From Xylanibacter caecicola (lineage in GTDB: Bacteria; Bacteroidota; Bacteroidia; Bacteroidales; Bacteroidaceae): DNA of 64,000 bases. The notes under the pieces are model-generated. The model ran no database searches. It had not been told where the DNA came from and worked only from the letters and a program-made list of their open reading frames with translations. The stretch is from the NCBI RefSeq assembly GCF_013166515.1, contig NZ_JABKKJ010000003.1, positions 124,001 through 188,000 of the forward strand, written 5' to 3'. This document shows positions 26,095-34,230 of this stretch, piece by piece. The position numbers were made by a program, and so were the translations under genes. Numbering within the stretch: position 1 is the stretch's first letter; every line of letters begins with the position of its first letter.

Positions 26095-27963
26095 TCACAA
26101 CCGTACGTGCAAGCCACCCATGAATGTGGCTCTCGGCATGGGATATCCCCTGTTTATCTCGTATTTCTGTGCCAGAAGATTCTCTCCCCGTGCCCAAAGC
26201 GTGATGCTGCGGCATGCCTCGTAGCTTACGGTAAGGTCGAGCAGACAGAAGTCTTCCTTTGTTTCTGCTGTCCCCGTTTCGGTGTACAGACCGCGGATAT
26301 ACTGCAGTCCGGCGTTTGCCTTCCACCTTCCGCCTGTGTATCCGCCGCCGATGAAACTCTTGAATTCCGGCGAGGCAATCACCTTGTTGTGCATGTGCAG
26401 CAGGCTGTAGTTGTTGTTCAGCGTCCAATGGCTGTCTATGTTCCACGACAGTTCTGCCTCTATGCCGCTGTTTTCTATCGTTCCCGTGTTGATGAATTTC
26501 GGTCCGTTGTCGGTCATCACGTTCTGTATCAGGTTGTCGCCGTTGATGTAGAACACGTTCACACCATACCTCAAGGCGCCGTCCATGAGTCTTTGTTTCC
26601 ACGAAACCTCATAGTTCATCATTCGTTCGGGACGCAGGTCGCTGTTTGCCGGGCGCCAGAAGTACATCTCGCGTATCGTCGGGTTGCGGTATCCCTTGCC
26701 CGCCATGGCTTTCAGTTCGCCGTTGCGCGTTGTGCGGAACACCAGTCCGCCCTGCGGTATCCATTCCGTTCCTGCCTGCGAGTGATGGTCCGCGCGTATG
26801 CCGGCATCCACCGTCAGCCACGTCGTGATGTCCTGACGGAAGTCGGCATACGCGGCTATGTCGTTCTCGCTCTCGTCGCCTATGGGCGCAAGGTCTTCTC
26901 CCGTGGCAATCACTTTGTTCCATGCCTTGCCGTAGATGTGCTGCATGTCGGCGCCCACCGTTATGCGGTTGCCGTGGAAGAGGCGCACGCTCTGATACAG
27001 CGAGATGCCCATCATGGCGTCGTCCGAGCGGAAGTAGTTCTTCTTTGGCTCCTCGTCGATTTTGTGTCCGTCGTTTATCTTGTGCCGTCCGAAGTTGTAG
27101 TATGCGCTTATCGCTCCCGAAGTGCGGTCGTATCTGTTCTCGACGGCTGCCGACACCACGCCCCTCGTCACCCACTGTCGGGCATCGTACATGGGCGTCT
27201 GTACCGACCCGGGGTACGATGCGTTGAAGTGTGTTATGTCAGCGTCGGCATATGCCGTCCAGTTGGCGGACATGTCGTAGCCCAGCTTCATATATCCGCC
27301 GTATTGCTCGAAGTCCATCCGGCGTCTGTGATTGTCCGTGCGACTGTATTGCCCGGCAAGTATGCTGTAGAATTTGCCTTTCCTTATGCGGTTTGTCAGT
27401 TCGCTCTGAAACGTCCCGTAAGAGCCGGCGCCCACGTTGATGTCGGTCTTTGTGCCGTCGGCGGTCATCTTGCGCGTCACTATGTTCACGACTCCGCCCA
27501 TGGCATTCGAGCCGTACAGCACCGATGCCGGTCCGCGCAGAACCTCCACCTGTTCGGTCATCAGCGTCTGATAAGAGTCGCTTATGGAGTGCCCGAATAT
27601 CCCCTGATACTGCGGATGACCGTCTATAAGCACCAGCAGCCGCCCCGCGCTGCTGCCCAATCCGCGCATGCTTATATTGCCCGCCGCCCCGTCGCTCACG
27701 GCATATCCTGCCATGGAGCGTGCCGTTACGAACAGTCCCGGCACCTGTTCCGACAGTGTCGGCAGCACATTGTTGCGTTGTTTCTCGGTGAGTTTGTCGC
27801 GTCCTATCACCGAAACCGTCATGGGCAGATGACGTATGTCGGTGCTGTTGCGCGTTCCGGTAACCACCACCTCGTCAATGCCGTGTGCCGTGCTGTCCGC
27901 CGGCGAGGCAGCACATGGCAGTCCCGTAGCCGCCAGAGATACTGTAATAAGAAATCTCTTCAT
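26095..27963 (-). CDS. TonB-dependent outer-membrane receptor
   Basis: Outer-membrane siderophore/cobalamin-type receptor, 622 residues from the ATG at 27963. That start gives a proper signal peptide (MKRFLITVSLAATGLPCAA), whereas the in-frame ATG 12 nt upstream only adds four residues. The TonB box is HGIDEVVVTGTRN. The plug domain contains PGLFVTARSM, ISMRGLGSSAGRLLVLIDGHPQYQGIFGH and VEVLRGPASVLYGSNAMGGVVNIVTRK. A 22-strand-type barrel follows to about residue 622. It lacks the carboxypeptidase-like domain of SusC proteins. It follows the DUF362 gene by 17 nt, so the two are expressed together. The ligand is unknown; iron chelates or corrinoids are the usual guesses for this size class. 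Confidence 0.9.
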   Translation of the reverse strand: MKRFLITVSLAATGLPCAASPADSTAHGIDEVVVTGTRNSTDIRHLPMTVSVIGRDKLTEKQRNNVLPTLSEQVPGLFVTARSMAGYAVSDGAAGNISMRGLGSSAGRLLVLIDGHPQYQGIFGHSISDSYQTLMTEQVEVLRGPASVLYGSNAMGGVVNIVTRKMTADGTKTDINVGAGSYGTFQSELTNRIRKGKFYSILAGQYSRTDNHRRRMDFEQYGGYMKLGYDMSANWTAYADADITHFNASYPGSVQTPMYDARQWVTRGVVSAAVENRYDRTSGAISAYYNFGRHKINDGHKIDEEPKKNYFRSDDAMMGISLYQSVRLFHGNRITVGADMQHIYGKAWNKVIATGEDLAPIGDESENDIAAYADFRQDITTWLTVDAGIRADHHSQAGTEWIPQGGLVFRTTRNGELKAMAGKGYRNPTIREMYFWRPANSDLRPERMMNYEVSWKQRLMDGALRYGVNVFYINGDNLIQNVMTDNGPKFINTGTIENSGIEAELSWNIDSHWTLNNNYSLLHMHNKVIASPEFKSFIGGGYTGGRWKANAGLQYIRGLYTETGTAETKEDFCLLDLTVSYEACRSITLWARGENLLAQKYEINRGYPMPRATFMGGLHVRL

Positions 27964-27980
27964 GTTGCAGAGCAATCCTT

Positions 27981-28925
27981 TTACTTGTCGATATCCACTA
28001 TTATATACTTTCTGCTGCCCAGTCCTATCTTCTCGGCATACTCCGTTATGTACGTGCCGTGCTGACGGTTGATGCGCTCGATGAGCGGTTTCTCGTCGTC
28101 GCCCAGCGTACCTTTATGATTGAAAACCTTGTCCAGACAAGCCTGGTCGAGTGCCACGGGGTCGAGCGACGCCAATATACCCATGTCCTTCAGCTGCGGG
28201 TCGGCAGGGTGACTGTCGCAGTCGCAGTCCACGCTCATGTTGTTCATCACGTTTATATATATGATGTTTCCCCCGAAATAGTCGGCAACAGCCTGTGCCG
28301 ATGCTGCCATGCTTTCAAGGAAATGGTCCTGTGCCGGCAGGTTGTTCCACAACTCCTCGGGGCTTCTCGTCGCTCCGGCAGTGTGTATATACGCCTTTCC
28401 TTTGCTCGAAGCCACTCCTATTGACTGATTCTTAAGCACTCCGCCGAAGCCTCCCATGGCATGTCCCTTGAAGTGGGCGAGGTTCACCATAAAGTCGTAG
28501 TTGGCGAGATGACCGCCCACGATGTTGTATTTCATGTGCTTCTTGTCCCTTATCGGTATGCGTATGTCACCGTACTCGTCCATTATGTCCACAGCCGCAA
28601 TGCTGTCGAAACCGTGCTCGTGTATCGTCTGCCAGTGGGCTTCCGTGGTGTTGCGCTTGCCCGGATAAGCAGTGTTGCACTCCACAATGGTGCCGTTCAC
28701 TTCATCTACAAGACTGCGTATAAGCGTAGGTTTGAGATAGTTGTGCCCTCCGGCCTCGCCTGTGCTTATCTTTACCGCCACACGACCGGTGGCTTCTTTA
28801 CCCAATGCTTTGTATATTTTGACAAGAGCTTCGGGACTGATGTCCTTTGTAAAATAGACTTTAGGCTGTGCCTTTAATGTTGTTGCAGCAATGACGAGCA
28901 GTGCCGATAAAATAAAATTTTTCAT
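27981..28925 (-). CDS. DUF362 domain protein, exported
   Basis: A 314-residue protein with a signal peptide (FILSALLVIAATTLKAQ), so it is probably periplasmic. The DUF362 core shows VAVKISTGEAGGHNYLKPTLIRSLVDEVNGTIVE and NLAHFKGHAMGGFGGVLKNQSIG. A Cys/His/Asp-rich stretch, NMSVDCDCDSHPADP, could hold a metal or Fe-S centre. Family function is not established. It is the first gene of a two-gene unit with a TonB receptor, under a promoter overlapped by a palindrome (28970-29004). A role in handling a metal or its chelate is inference. Confidence 0.82.
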   Translation of the reverse strand: MKNFILSALLVIAATTLKAQPKVYFTKDISPEALVKIYKALGKEATGRVAVKISTGEAGGHNYLKPTLIRSLVDEVNGTIVECNTAYPGKRNTTEAHWQTIHEHGFDSIAAVDIMDEYGDIRIPIRDKKHMKYNIVGGHLANYDFMVNLAHFKGHAMGGFGGVLKNQSIGVASSKGKAYIHTAGATRSPEELWNNLPAQDHFLESMAASAQAVADYFGGNIIYINVMNNMSVDCDCDSHPADPQLKDMGILASLDPVALDQACLDKVFNHKGTLGDDEKPLIERINRQHGTYITEYAEKIGLGSRKYIIVDIDK

Positions 28926-28956
28926 GTCTTATATGTTTAGATGTTTGTTCACGGTG

Positions 28957-28964
28957 CAAAAATA
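28957..28964 (-). promoter_or_regulatory. -7 box of the DUF362-TonB receptor unit
   Basis: TATTTTTG on the minus strand, 32 nt before the start codon. The -33 position is occupied by the palindrome 28970-29004 rather than a clear TTG. Confidence 0.5.
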
Positions 28965-28969
28965 ATAAT

Positions 28970-29004
28970 GTTCCGTAATATATAATGTATATTTATTACG
29001 GAAC
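28970..29004. promoter_or_regulatory. Candidate operator: GTTCCGTAATA-13-TATTACGGAAC
   Basis: A perfect 11-bp inverted repeat with a 13-nt A/T-only-plus-one-G spacer, lying just upstream of the -7 box. This is the position where a dimeric regulator would block or assist RNA polymerase. It controls the DUF362-TonB receptor pair if functional. Confidence 0.6.
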
Positions 29005-29054
29005 AAATAACCTTTTTTACAGAATAAGACTGTAGGAATGTGACTGTCGCGTGC

Positions 29055-29555
29055 CTACAGATACCACTTGGAATACTCCACGTAGTGCTTTGCGAAGTCC
29101 TCCGCCTGATGCGGCTTTGTTTTCTTTATGAATTTGGCAGGCACTCCTCCCCATATCTCATGTTCGCCTATCTTTGTACCCTGAAGCACCAGTGCACCGG
29201 CAGCCACTACCGCTCCTTCTCCTATGTCGGCGTGGTCGAGCACGGTCGCTCCCATGCCTATCAGTGCCCCTCGGCGTATTGTGCATGCGTGGACCGTTGC
29301 GTTGTGCCCTATGGTGACGTCATCTTCTATGACCACAGGACCCGTCGTGTTGGTCACATGCACGCACGAACCGTCCTGAACGTTGACCCTGTTGCCGATG
29401 GTTATAGGTGCCACGTCGCCACGCAGCACGGCATTGAACCATATAGAGCACTCGTCTCCCATTGTCACTTCGCCCACGATAGTGGCGTTTTCGCTGAAAT
29501 AGCAGTCCTTGCCCCACTTCGGGGTGAGACCGTTTACTGATTTTATAAGAGCCAT
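29055..29555 (-). CDS. Gamma-carbonic anhydrase family protein
   Basis: Left-handed beta-helix (hexapeptide repeat) protein of 166 residues, a trimer in this family. Hexapeptide turns run from about residue 15 to 135 (IVGEVTMGDECSIWFNAVLRGD, VNVQDGSCVHVTN, VTIGHNATVHACTIRRGALIGMGATVLD). The three zinc-ligand histidines of gamma-carbonic anhydrases are present in CVHV and in GHNATVHAC. Many members, such as YrdA, have weak or untested activity, so CO2 hydration is likely but not certain. It is a single gene with a -7 box at 29587-29594, divergent from the four-helix-bundle gene. Confidence 0.9.
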   Translation of the reverse strand: MALIKSVNGLTPKWGKDCYFSENATIVGEVTMGDECSIWFNAVLRGDVAPITIGNRVNVQDGSCVHVTNTTGPVVIEDDVTIGHNATVHACTIRRGALIGMGATVLDHADIGEGAVVAAGALVLQGTKIGEHEIWGGVPAKFIKKTKPHQAEDFAKHYVEYSKWYL

Positions 29556-29586
29556 AATGTATTCGTTTTAATTTTTTCCGATGCTG

Positions 29587-29594
29587 CAAAGATA
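29587..29594 (-). promoter_or_regulatory. -7 box of the gamma-carbonic anhydrase gene
   Basis: TATCTTTG on the minus strand, 32 nt before the start codon. No -33 match. Confidence 0.5.
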
Positions 29595-29604
29595 CTGGTT
29601 TTAT

Positions 29605-29635
29605 TTGCATTAACGGTTTCGTTTTGCTATTTTTG
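29605..29635 (+). promoter_or_regulatory. Predicted promoter of the four-helix-bundle gene
   Basis: TTG (29605-29607) and TATTTTTG (29628-29635), 20-nt spacer. The leader then contains the hairpin cluster 29651-29700. It overlaps the divergent promoter region of the carbonic anhydrase gene. Confidence 0.6.
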
Positions 29636-29650
29636 CAAAATAAATGGTTT

Positions 29651-29700
29651 CTCGGAGCTCTCAGAGAACTCCGAGTACTCCGAGAGCTCGGAGTACTCCG
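29651..29700 (+). repeat. Cluster of CTCGGAG/CTCCGAG hairpins in the leader of the four-helix-bundle gene
   Basis: CTCGGAG (29651-29657) pairs with CTCCGAG (29669-29675). TACTCCGAG (29676-29684) pairs with CTCGGAGTA (29687-29695) across 2 nt. The arms can also pair with each other, so alternative folds are possible. Confidence 0.7.
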
Positions 29701-29724
29701 GGAAATCCCTAAAAAGCAAAAAAC

Positions 29725-30288
29725 ATGAAAAACAACCCCAATTCATTTCTTCCCCTGCAAGGAGACTATGAGAATCTTGTTGTCTACAAGATAGCCCGTT
29801 GCATATATGCGATAACTTACTATTTTGCTAATACCTATCTTGAAAAGGGAGACCGCACGCGCGACCAAATGATACAGGCTGCCCGCAGCGGTAAGCAGAA
29901 CATCGCAGAGGGCAGTGTAGACGGGTCTACATCGCGCGAAATGGAAATAAAACTGTTCAATGTGGCACGCGGAAGCATGCACGAACTGAAGGCGGACTAT
30001 GAGGACTATCTGCTATGCAGAGGGCTGTGCAGGTGGAACAGGGACGATGCGCGCGCCATGCAGGCACGCCGTTACTGTCGTGAACATAATAGGGCGGAGG
30101 ACTATATCGAGGCTGTCAAGAAACGTACCGACGAGACCACGGCAAACATTGTGCTGACTCTTCTCCATCAATATGATGTACTTATAGTGAAACTTATCGA
30201 AGAGTCGAAGCATCATTTCCTGACCGAGGGAGGCGCAAAGGAGGAAATGTCGAGGGCAAGAAGACAGTACAGGGATGGTAAAAGATAA
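29725..30288 (+). CDS. Four-helix-bundle (S23/Avd-like) protein
   Basis: A 187-residue protein of the four-helix-bundle family related to the 23S rRNA intervening-sequence protein and to Avd of diversity-generating retroelements. Characteristic segments are ENLVVYKIARCIYAITYYFANTYL, RDQMIQAARSGKQNIAEGS and MEIKLFNVARGSMHELKADYEDYL. It carries the longer C-terminal suffix (TANIVLTLLHQYDVLIVKLI) seen in the Bacteroidales subgroup. No reverse transcriptase or variable repeat is seen nearby, so it is not part of a visible retroelement. Function unknown; the basic surface suggests nucleic-acid binding. Confidence 0.85.
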   Translation: MKNNPNSFLPLQGDYENLVVYKIARCIYAITYYFANTYLEKGDRTRDQMIQAARSGKQNIAEGSVDGSTSREMEIKLFNVARGSMHELKADYEDYLLCRGLCRWNRDDARAMQARRYCREHNRAEDYIEAVKKRTDETTANIVLTLLHQYDVLIVKLIEESKHHFLTEGGAKEEMSRARRQYRDGKR

Positions 30289-30299
30289 AGGGTTCTTAA

Positions 30300-30520
30300 T
30301 TGATAATGAGGAGATAGAAGGAGATAAGGGAAGATAGAGGGAGATAAAAGACGAATGCTTATTAATTGATAATTAATAATTTATAATTTATAATTGGGGC
30401 GGTAAAACGAGAAAAGGACGTGCCTGTTTACCTGTAGGGATGTTCCATGGAACATCCGAAACCGCATGGCATATATCAAGCGTAATAATTTCGGCTGCAC
30501 CGGGGTACAGCCCTACCGGG
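30300..30520. repeat. Second composite repeat: GGAGATA block, AT-rich block, two hairpins
   Basis: GGAGATAGAAGGAGATAAGG and AAAAGACGAATGCTTATTAA are followed by TTATAATT stretches, GGACGTGCCTGTTTACC and the perfect hairpin GGATGTTCC-AT-GGAACATCC (30438-30457). An inverted copy of the other hairpin version, GGCTGCACC-GG-GGTACAGCC, lies at 30493-30512. The order matches 24770-25062. Confidence 0.8.
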
Positions 30521-30539
30521 GAGGAGGCAACGTTTATAA

Positions 30540-30785
30540 TACGGGCGAAAGGAGATAAAAGGAGATAGGAGAAGATAAAAGGAGATAAAAGACAAATGCT
30601 TTTTTCTGGGTGGAAAGGATATAAGAGGATGTAAAAGCCGATAGGGTAGAGCAAGAGGATATACAAACGGAGATAGAAGAAGATAAGGGAAGATAAAAGA
30701 CACATGTTTTGTTACAGTAATAAAACCAATGTCCTTTATCTTCCCTTATCTTCTTCTATCTCCTTTTATCTTCTTTTCAAACCTT
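30540..30785. repeat. Long purine/pyrimidine hairpin between convergent genes, 29-bp perfect arms
   Basis: The arms 30669-30697 and 30735-30763 are exact complements over 29 nt (outer GGAGATAGAAGAAG, inner GGGAAGATAAA), with a 37-nt loop. More GGAGATAAAAGG sequence precedes it. It separates the four-helix-bundle gene from mdh, whose 3' ends face each other. No gene is present in 30289-30812. Confidence 0.85.
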
Positions 30786-30812
30786 ATTCATCTTGCCAAT
30801 GCAAGACTAATA

Positions 30813-31805
30813 TCACAGGTTCGGGTTGATTTTGTTCCACTCGCTGACAGCCGGAACGATGTTCAACGTCACCAGCTCGTCGCGCATCTTGCAAAGGTGC
30901 TCGTAGCTTGCGTCAAGCTTGGTGTTCTCCTCTGTTGTTCCCTGCGGCACGTTGTAGTGGCAGCCGTCGGTGTCGATGGTGGTATCCATAGCCATCATAA
31001 TGTTCTTGTACTTGTCGGTGTTTACGTATGTTCCTGCGGGGAAACGGAAAGTATCGCCGCCCATTGCCGAACGTATCATCTCTACTGAAAGATATGACGG
31101 ACTTTGGAATGAAGAACGTCCGCGCAGCTTTATGATGGCAGCTCCGCCCTGTGTCACGTCCTTCTTCATCTGCTCCCACTCTTCTGTTGTGAACTCATCG
31201 GTACCGATGATGTCCGTGAGGTTACGACCTGCCACCTTCACATGGCTTCCGAATACAGCCATCTGCTCGCCGTGTCCGCCGTATGTTGCGCAGCCGGTGA
31301 TTTCTGTCTGCATCACGCCGAATTTCTTTGCCAGCGCGCTCTGCAAACGAGTGGTGTCGAGAGCTGCAAGTGTTGTTACCTGTCCGGGTTTCAGTCCGGA
31401 GTACAGCAGTGTCACCAGACCCGTCAGATCGGCAGGGTTGAAGATGATTACAACGTGCTTAACGTCCGGGCAATAAGCCTTGATGTTCTTTCCAAGCTCC
31501 TCGGCTATCTTGCAGTTGCCTGCCAGCAGGTCCTCGCGTGTCATTCCCTCTTTACGCGGTGCACCGCCAGATGAGATGATATATTTTGCGTTTGTGAAAG
31601 CCTCTTTCACGTCGGTTGTGGCGGTTATCTTCACATCTCCGAAACCACATTGGCGCATCTCCTCTGCCACGCCCTCGGGCAAGAACACGTCGTAGAGGCA
31701 GATTTCACTTGTCAGACCCATCATGAGAGCAGTCTGAACCATGTTTGAACCAATCATTCCGGCAGCGCCGACGATTGTCAGTTTTTCGTTTGTTAGAAAT
31801 TTCAT
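30813..31805 (-). CDS. mdh: Malate dehydrogenase
   Basis: NAD-dependent oxidoreductase that interconverts malate and oxaloacetate in the Bacteroidales fumarate/succinate pathway. The 330 residues contain the nucleotide loop LTIVGAAGMIGSNMV, the segment IISSGGAPRKEGMTREDLLAGN, NPADLTGLVTL, DTTRLQSALAK and the catalytic His in TYGGHGEQM. The GGHGEQ in place of the common GGHGDT makes it part of the divergent Bacteroidetes Mdh group. It is a single gene, divergent from the M24 peptidase gene, with a -7 box at 31988-31995. Confidence 0.92.
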   Translation of the reverse strand: MKFLTNEKLTIVGAAGMIGSNMVQTALMMGLTSEICLYDVFLPEGVAEEMRQCGFGDVKITATTDVKEAFTNAKYIISSGGAPRKEGMTREDLLAGNCKIAEELGKNIKAYCPDVKHVVIIFNPADLTGLVTLLYSGLKPGQVTTLAALDTTRLQSALAKKFGVMQTEITGCATYGGHGEQMAVFGSHVKVAGRNLTDIIGTDEFTTEEWEQMKKDVTQGGAAIIKLRGRSSFQSPSYLSVEMIRSAMGGDTFRFPAGTYVNTDKYKNIMMAMDTTIDTDGCHYNVPQGTTEENTKLDASYEHLCKMRDELVTLNIVPAVSEWNKINPNL

Positions 31806-31987
31806 GAGTTTATTCTTTTATTATTAATGCAATCTTTTTATCCGGAAACTGTGTCCGATGACGGTGTCCGGAACTACCGGAGCGTCTGTGATGACATAAA
31901 TTACATGCTGTCTGTTGTATGGATGACCATGCAGACCGAATACAATCACGTCTGCATTAAATTGTCGGTGTACACTCTTTTCATATG

Positions 31988-31995
31988 CAAAGATA
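31988..31995 (-). promoter_or_regulatory. -7 box upstream of mdh
   Basis: TATCTTTG on the minus strand, about 183 nt before the mdh start, implying a long leader. No -33 match. It is the only good -7 motif in the gap. Confidence 0.4.
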
Positions 31996-32036
31996 GCAAA
32001 AAAACAGTATATTTGTTGTTTGAATGCAGCTTTTAT

Positions 32037-32067
32037 TTGTTATTAAATATGAAAAGGCATATCTTTG
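32037..32067 (+). promoter_or_regulatory. Predicted promoter of the M24 aminopeptidase gene
   Basis: TTG (32037-32039) and TATCTTTG (32060-32067) with a 20-nt spacer, 25 nt before the ATG. Confidence 0.7.
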
Positions 32068-32092
32068 TAAAGCAGAACTTACAATTTGATAT

Positions 32093-33877
32093 ATGAACCG
32101 ATTTACAACCGAACGCCTCGCCGCACTGCGCGAGGTGATGCGCCGCGAAAATCTCGACGCATTCATAATTCCGAGTACCGACCCGCACAACGGCGAATAT
32201 GTGCCTCCGCGGTGGGAGGCGCGCAAGTGGCTTACGGGCTTTGACGGTTCGGCCGGCACCGCCGTGGTGACGGCTGACGAGGCTGCGCTATGGACCGACT
32301 CGCGCTATTTCCTTGCTGCAGCCGAACAGTTGGAGGGAACCGGAATTGTGCTTATGAAAGACGGCATGCCCGACACACCGGACATCTGCAAATGGCTTGG
32401 AATGAAGCTCTCCGTATTGCGCAATCCCGCTGTGGGACTGGACGGCGCGGTCAACACCGCAGCCACCGTGAAGACCATTGCCGACAGACTGCGTGCCGAG
32501 GGAGGCATAACACTGCGCACTAATATCGACCCCTTTGAACGTATATGGCGCGACCGTCCGCAGGTGCCGCAGGGCAAGGTGTGGATACACCCCGTGGAAT
32601 ATGCCGGAGATACTTGTATGAGCAAACTCGGCAGGATACGCGCCCGCCTGTCGGAGATGCACGTGGGCGGCATGCTGGTGTCGGCACTCGACGATATAGC
32701 GTGGACGCTGAACCTCCGCGGCAATGACGTGCACTGCAATCCGGTGTTCGTGTCGTATCTGCTTATAGAACGTGAGCGCGCCACCATATATATAAATAAG
32801 GTGAAGCTGACAGCCGATGTGGAGGCTTATCTCTCGGAACAGGGGATAGATGTCGAAGACTACGACATGGTGTCCGAGGGGCTGCGGCGATATGAGGGAT
32901 ACAACATTCTGATAGATGAGAACGCCACGAGCCACGCCCTTTACAGTGCCGTGCGCTGTGTAAAGGCAAATGTGCCGTCGCCCGTACCCTATATGAAAGC
33001 CGTGAAGAACGCTGCCGAGATAGAAGGCTTCCGCCGGGCAATGGTGCGCGACGGTGTGGCGATGGTAAGGTTTCTCAGCCGTCTGCTGCCTTCTGTGCGT
33101 GAAGGAGGGCAGACCGAACTGTCCGTCAGCCGCAGTCTGGAGACGCTCAGGTCGGAGCAAGACGATTTTCGCGGCATATCGTTCGACACCATATCCGCCT
33201 ACGGCGAACACGGGGCGGTGGTTCATTACGAACCGACGCCCGACACCGACCTGCCGCTACGCCCCGAAGGACTGCTCCTGATAGACAGCGGAGCACAGTA
33301 TGCCGACGGCACCACCGACATAACACGTACCGTTGCGCTGGGCGATGTGACGGATGAGGAGCGCCGCGTGTATACCCTCGTGCTGAAAGGTCACATACGG
33401 TTGCAGATGCTAAAGTTTCCCCGTGGGGCAAGCGGCACGCAGCTCGATGCCGTCGCCCGTTGCGCCTTGTGGAGCGAGGGCATGAATTTCATGCACGGCA
33501 CGGGGCACGGTGTAGGTTCGTATCTGTGTGTTCACGAAGGTCCGCATCAGATACGTATGGAGTGGAAACCGGCTCCGATAGTCGAGGGAATGACTGTCAC
33601 GGACGAGCCGGGAATGTATCTTGCCGGTCGTTTCGGTGTCCGCATAGAGAACATGCTGCTCGCCGTGCCGTACGTTCAGACCGAGTTCGGCAGTTTCCTC
33701 CGGTTCGAAACTCTTACCCTCTGTCCCATAGACACGGCGCCGGTGGTGACGGAGATGCTCTCCGCCGACGAGCGAGCATGGCTCAACGGATACCACAAGA
33801 CTGTGTACGACAAGCTTTCCCCGCTTCTCGATGACAACGAGCGCGCATGGCTGAAAGACGCCACCGCAGCGATTTAA
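32093..33877 (+). CDS. Xaa-Pro aminopeptidase (M24B family)
   Basis: Cytoplasmic metallopeptidase that removes an N-terminal residue preceding proline. The 594 residues show two creatinase-like N-terminal domains (about 1-300) and the pita-bread catalytic domain (about 305-530). Metal ligands are visible: two Asp in LLIDSGAQYADGTTDITRT, His in MHGTGHGVGSYLCVHEGPH, Glu in VTDEPGMYLAGRFG and Glu in VRIENMLLAV. The length and C-terminal extension (about 535-594) match the long aminopeptidase P form related to eukaryotic XPNPEP1. It is a single gene with its own promoter. Confidence 0.93.
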   Translation: MNRFTTERLAALREVMRRENLDAFIIPSTDPHNGEYVPPRWEARKWLTGFDGSAGTAVVTADEAALWTDSRYFLAAAEQLEGTGIVLMKDGMPDTPDICKWLGMKLSVLRNPAVGLDGAVNTAATVKTIADRLRAEGGITLRTNIDPFERIWRDRPQVPQGKVWIHPVEYAGDTCMSKLGRIRARLSEMHVGGMLVSALDDIAWTLNLRGNDVHCNPVFVSYLLIERERATIYINKVKLTADVEAYLSEQGIDVEDYDMVSEGLRRYEGYNILIDENATSHALYSAVRCVKANVPSPVPYMKAVKNAAEIEGFRRAMVRDGVAMVRFLSRLLPSVREGGQTELSVSRSLETLRSEQDDFRGISFDTISAYGEHGAVVHYEPTPDTDLPLRPEGLLLIDSGAQYADGTTDITRTVALGDVTDEERRVYTLVLKGHIRLQMLKFPRGASGTQLDAVARCALWSEGMNFMHGTGHGVGSYLCVHEGPHQIRMEWKPAPIVEGMTVTDEPGMYLAGRFGVRIENMLLAVPYVQTEFGSFLRFETLTLCPIDTAPVVTEMLSADERAWLNGYHKTVYDKLSPLLDDNERAWLKDATAAI

Positions 33878-33944
33878 AACACATCTGGAACCATGATTTA
33901 TATCTCTTGAAAACGCTGTTCATAACCTCTTGAAAATCAGAATG

Positions 33945-34030
33945 ATACCTCCGGCGTTGCAAAAGGTGCCCTTTTGAAGGCTGAAAGACGGCATTTCAGC
34001 CCCTGAAAGGGCACCTTTTGCAACGCCGTT
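33945..34030. repeat. REP-like hairpin element, copy A
   Basis: The arms 33952-33974 and 34006-34028 (CGGCGTTGCAAAAGGTGCC plus CTTT) are exact complements over 23 nt. An inner hairpin region reads CTGAAAGACGGCATTTCAG. The entry is ATGATACCTC. It is nearly identical to copy B at 44538-44625. Confidence 0.85.
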
Positions 34031-34084
34031 TGCCACATCTTGTAATGTTGTATGTTTTTGTTCCTTGATAAGAAAACGTGTGGA

Positions 34085-34230
34085 AAGAAGATAATGGGAG
34101 ATAAAGGGAGACGATAGAAGATAAAAAACAAATGCCGTGTTGCTTGATTTCAGACTATTGCCCTTTATCTCCTGTGGCGCGAGCCACATACCTTTTCCTG
34201 TTTCCATTTATCTACTTTTTATATCATAAC
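34085..34230. repeat. GGAGATA hairpin element with GCGA-loop mini-hairpin
   Basis: GGAGATAAAGGGAGACGATAG...TGCCCTTTATCTCC is followed by TGTGGC-GCGA-GCCACA (34173-34188), the fourth instance of the mini-hairpin at the same place in the arm. No gene is present in 33878-34534. A further hairpin CGGCTTTT-GA-AAAAGCCG lies at 34261-34278. Confidence 0.78.

Noticed and set aside
29725..30288. Four-helix-bundle gene considered as Avd of a diversity-generating retroelement
   Set aside because: No reverse transcriptase, template repeat or variable repeat was seen in the surrounding sequence.
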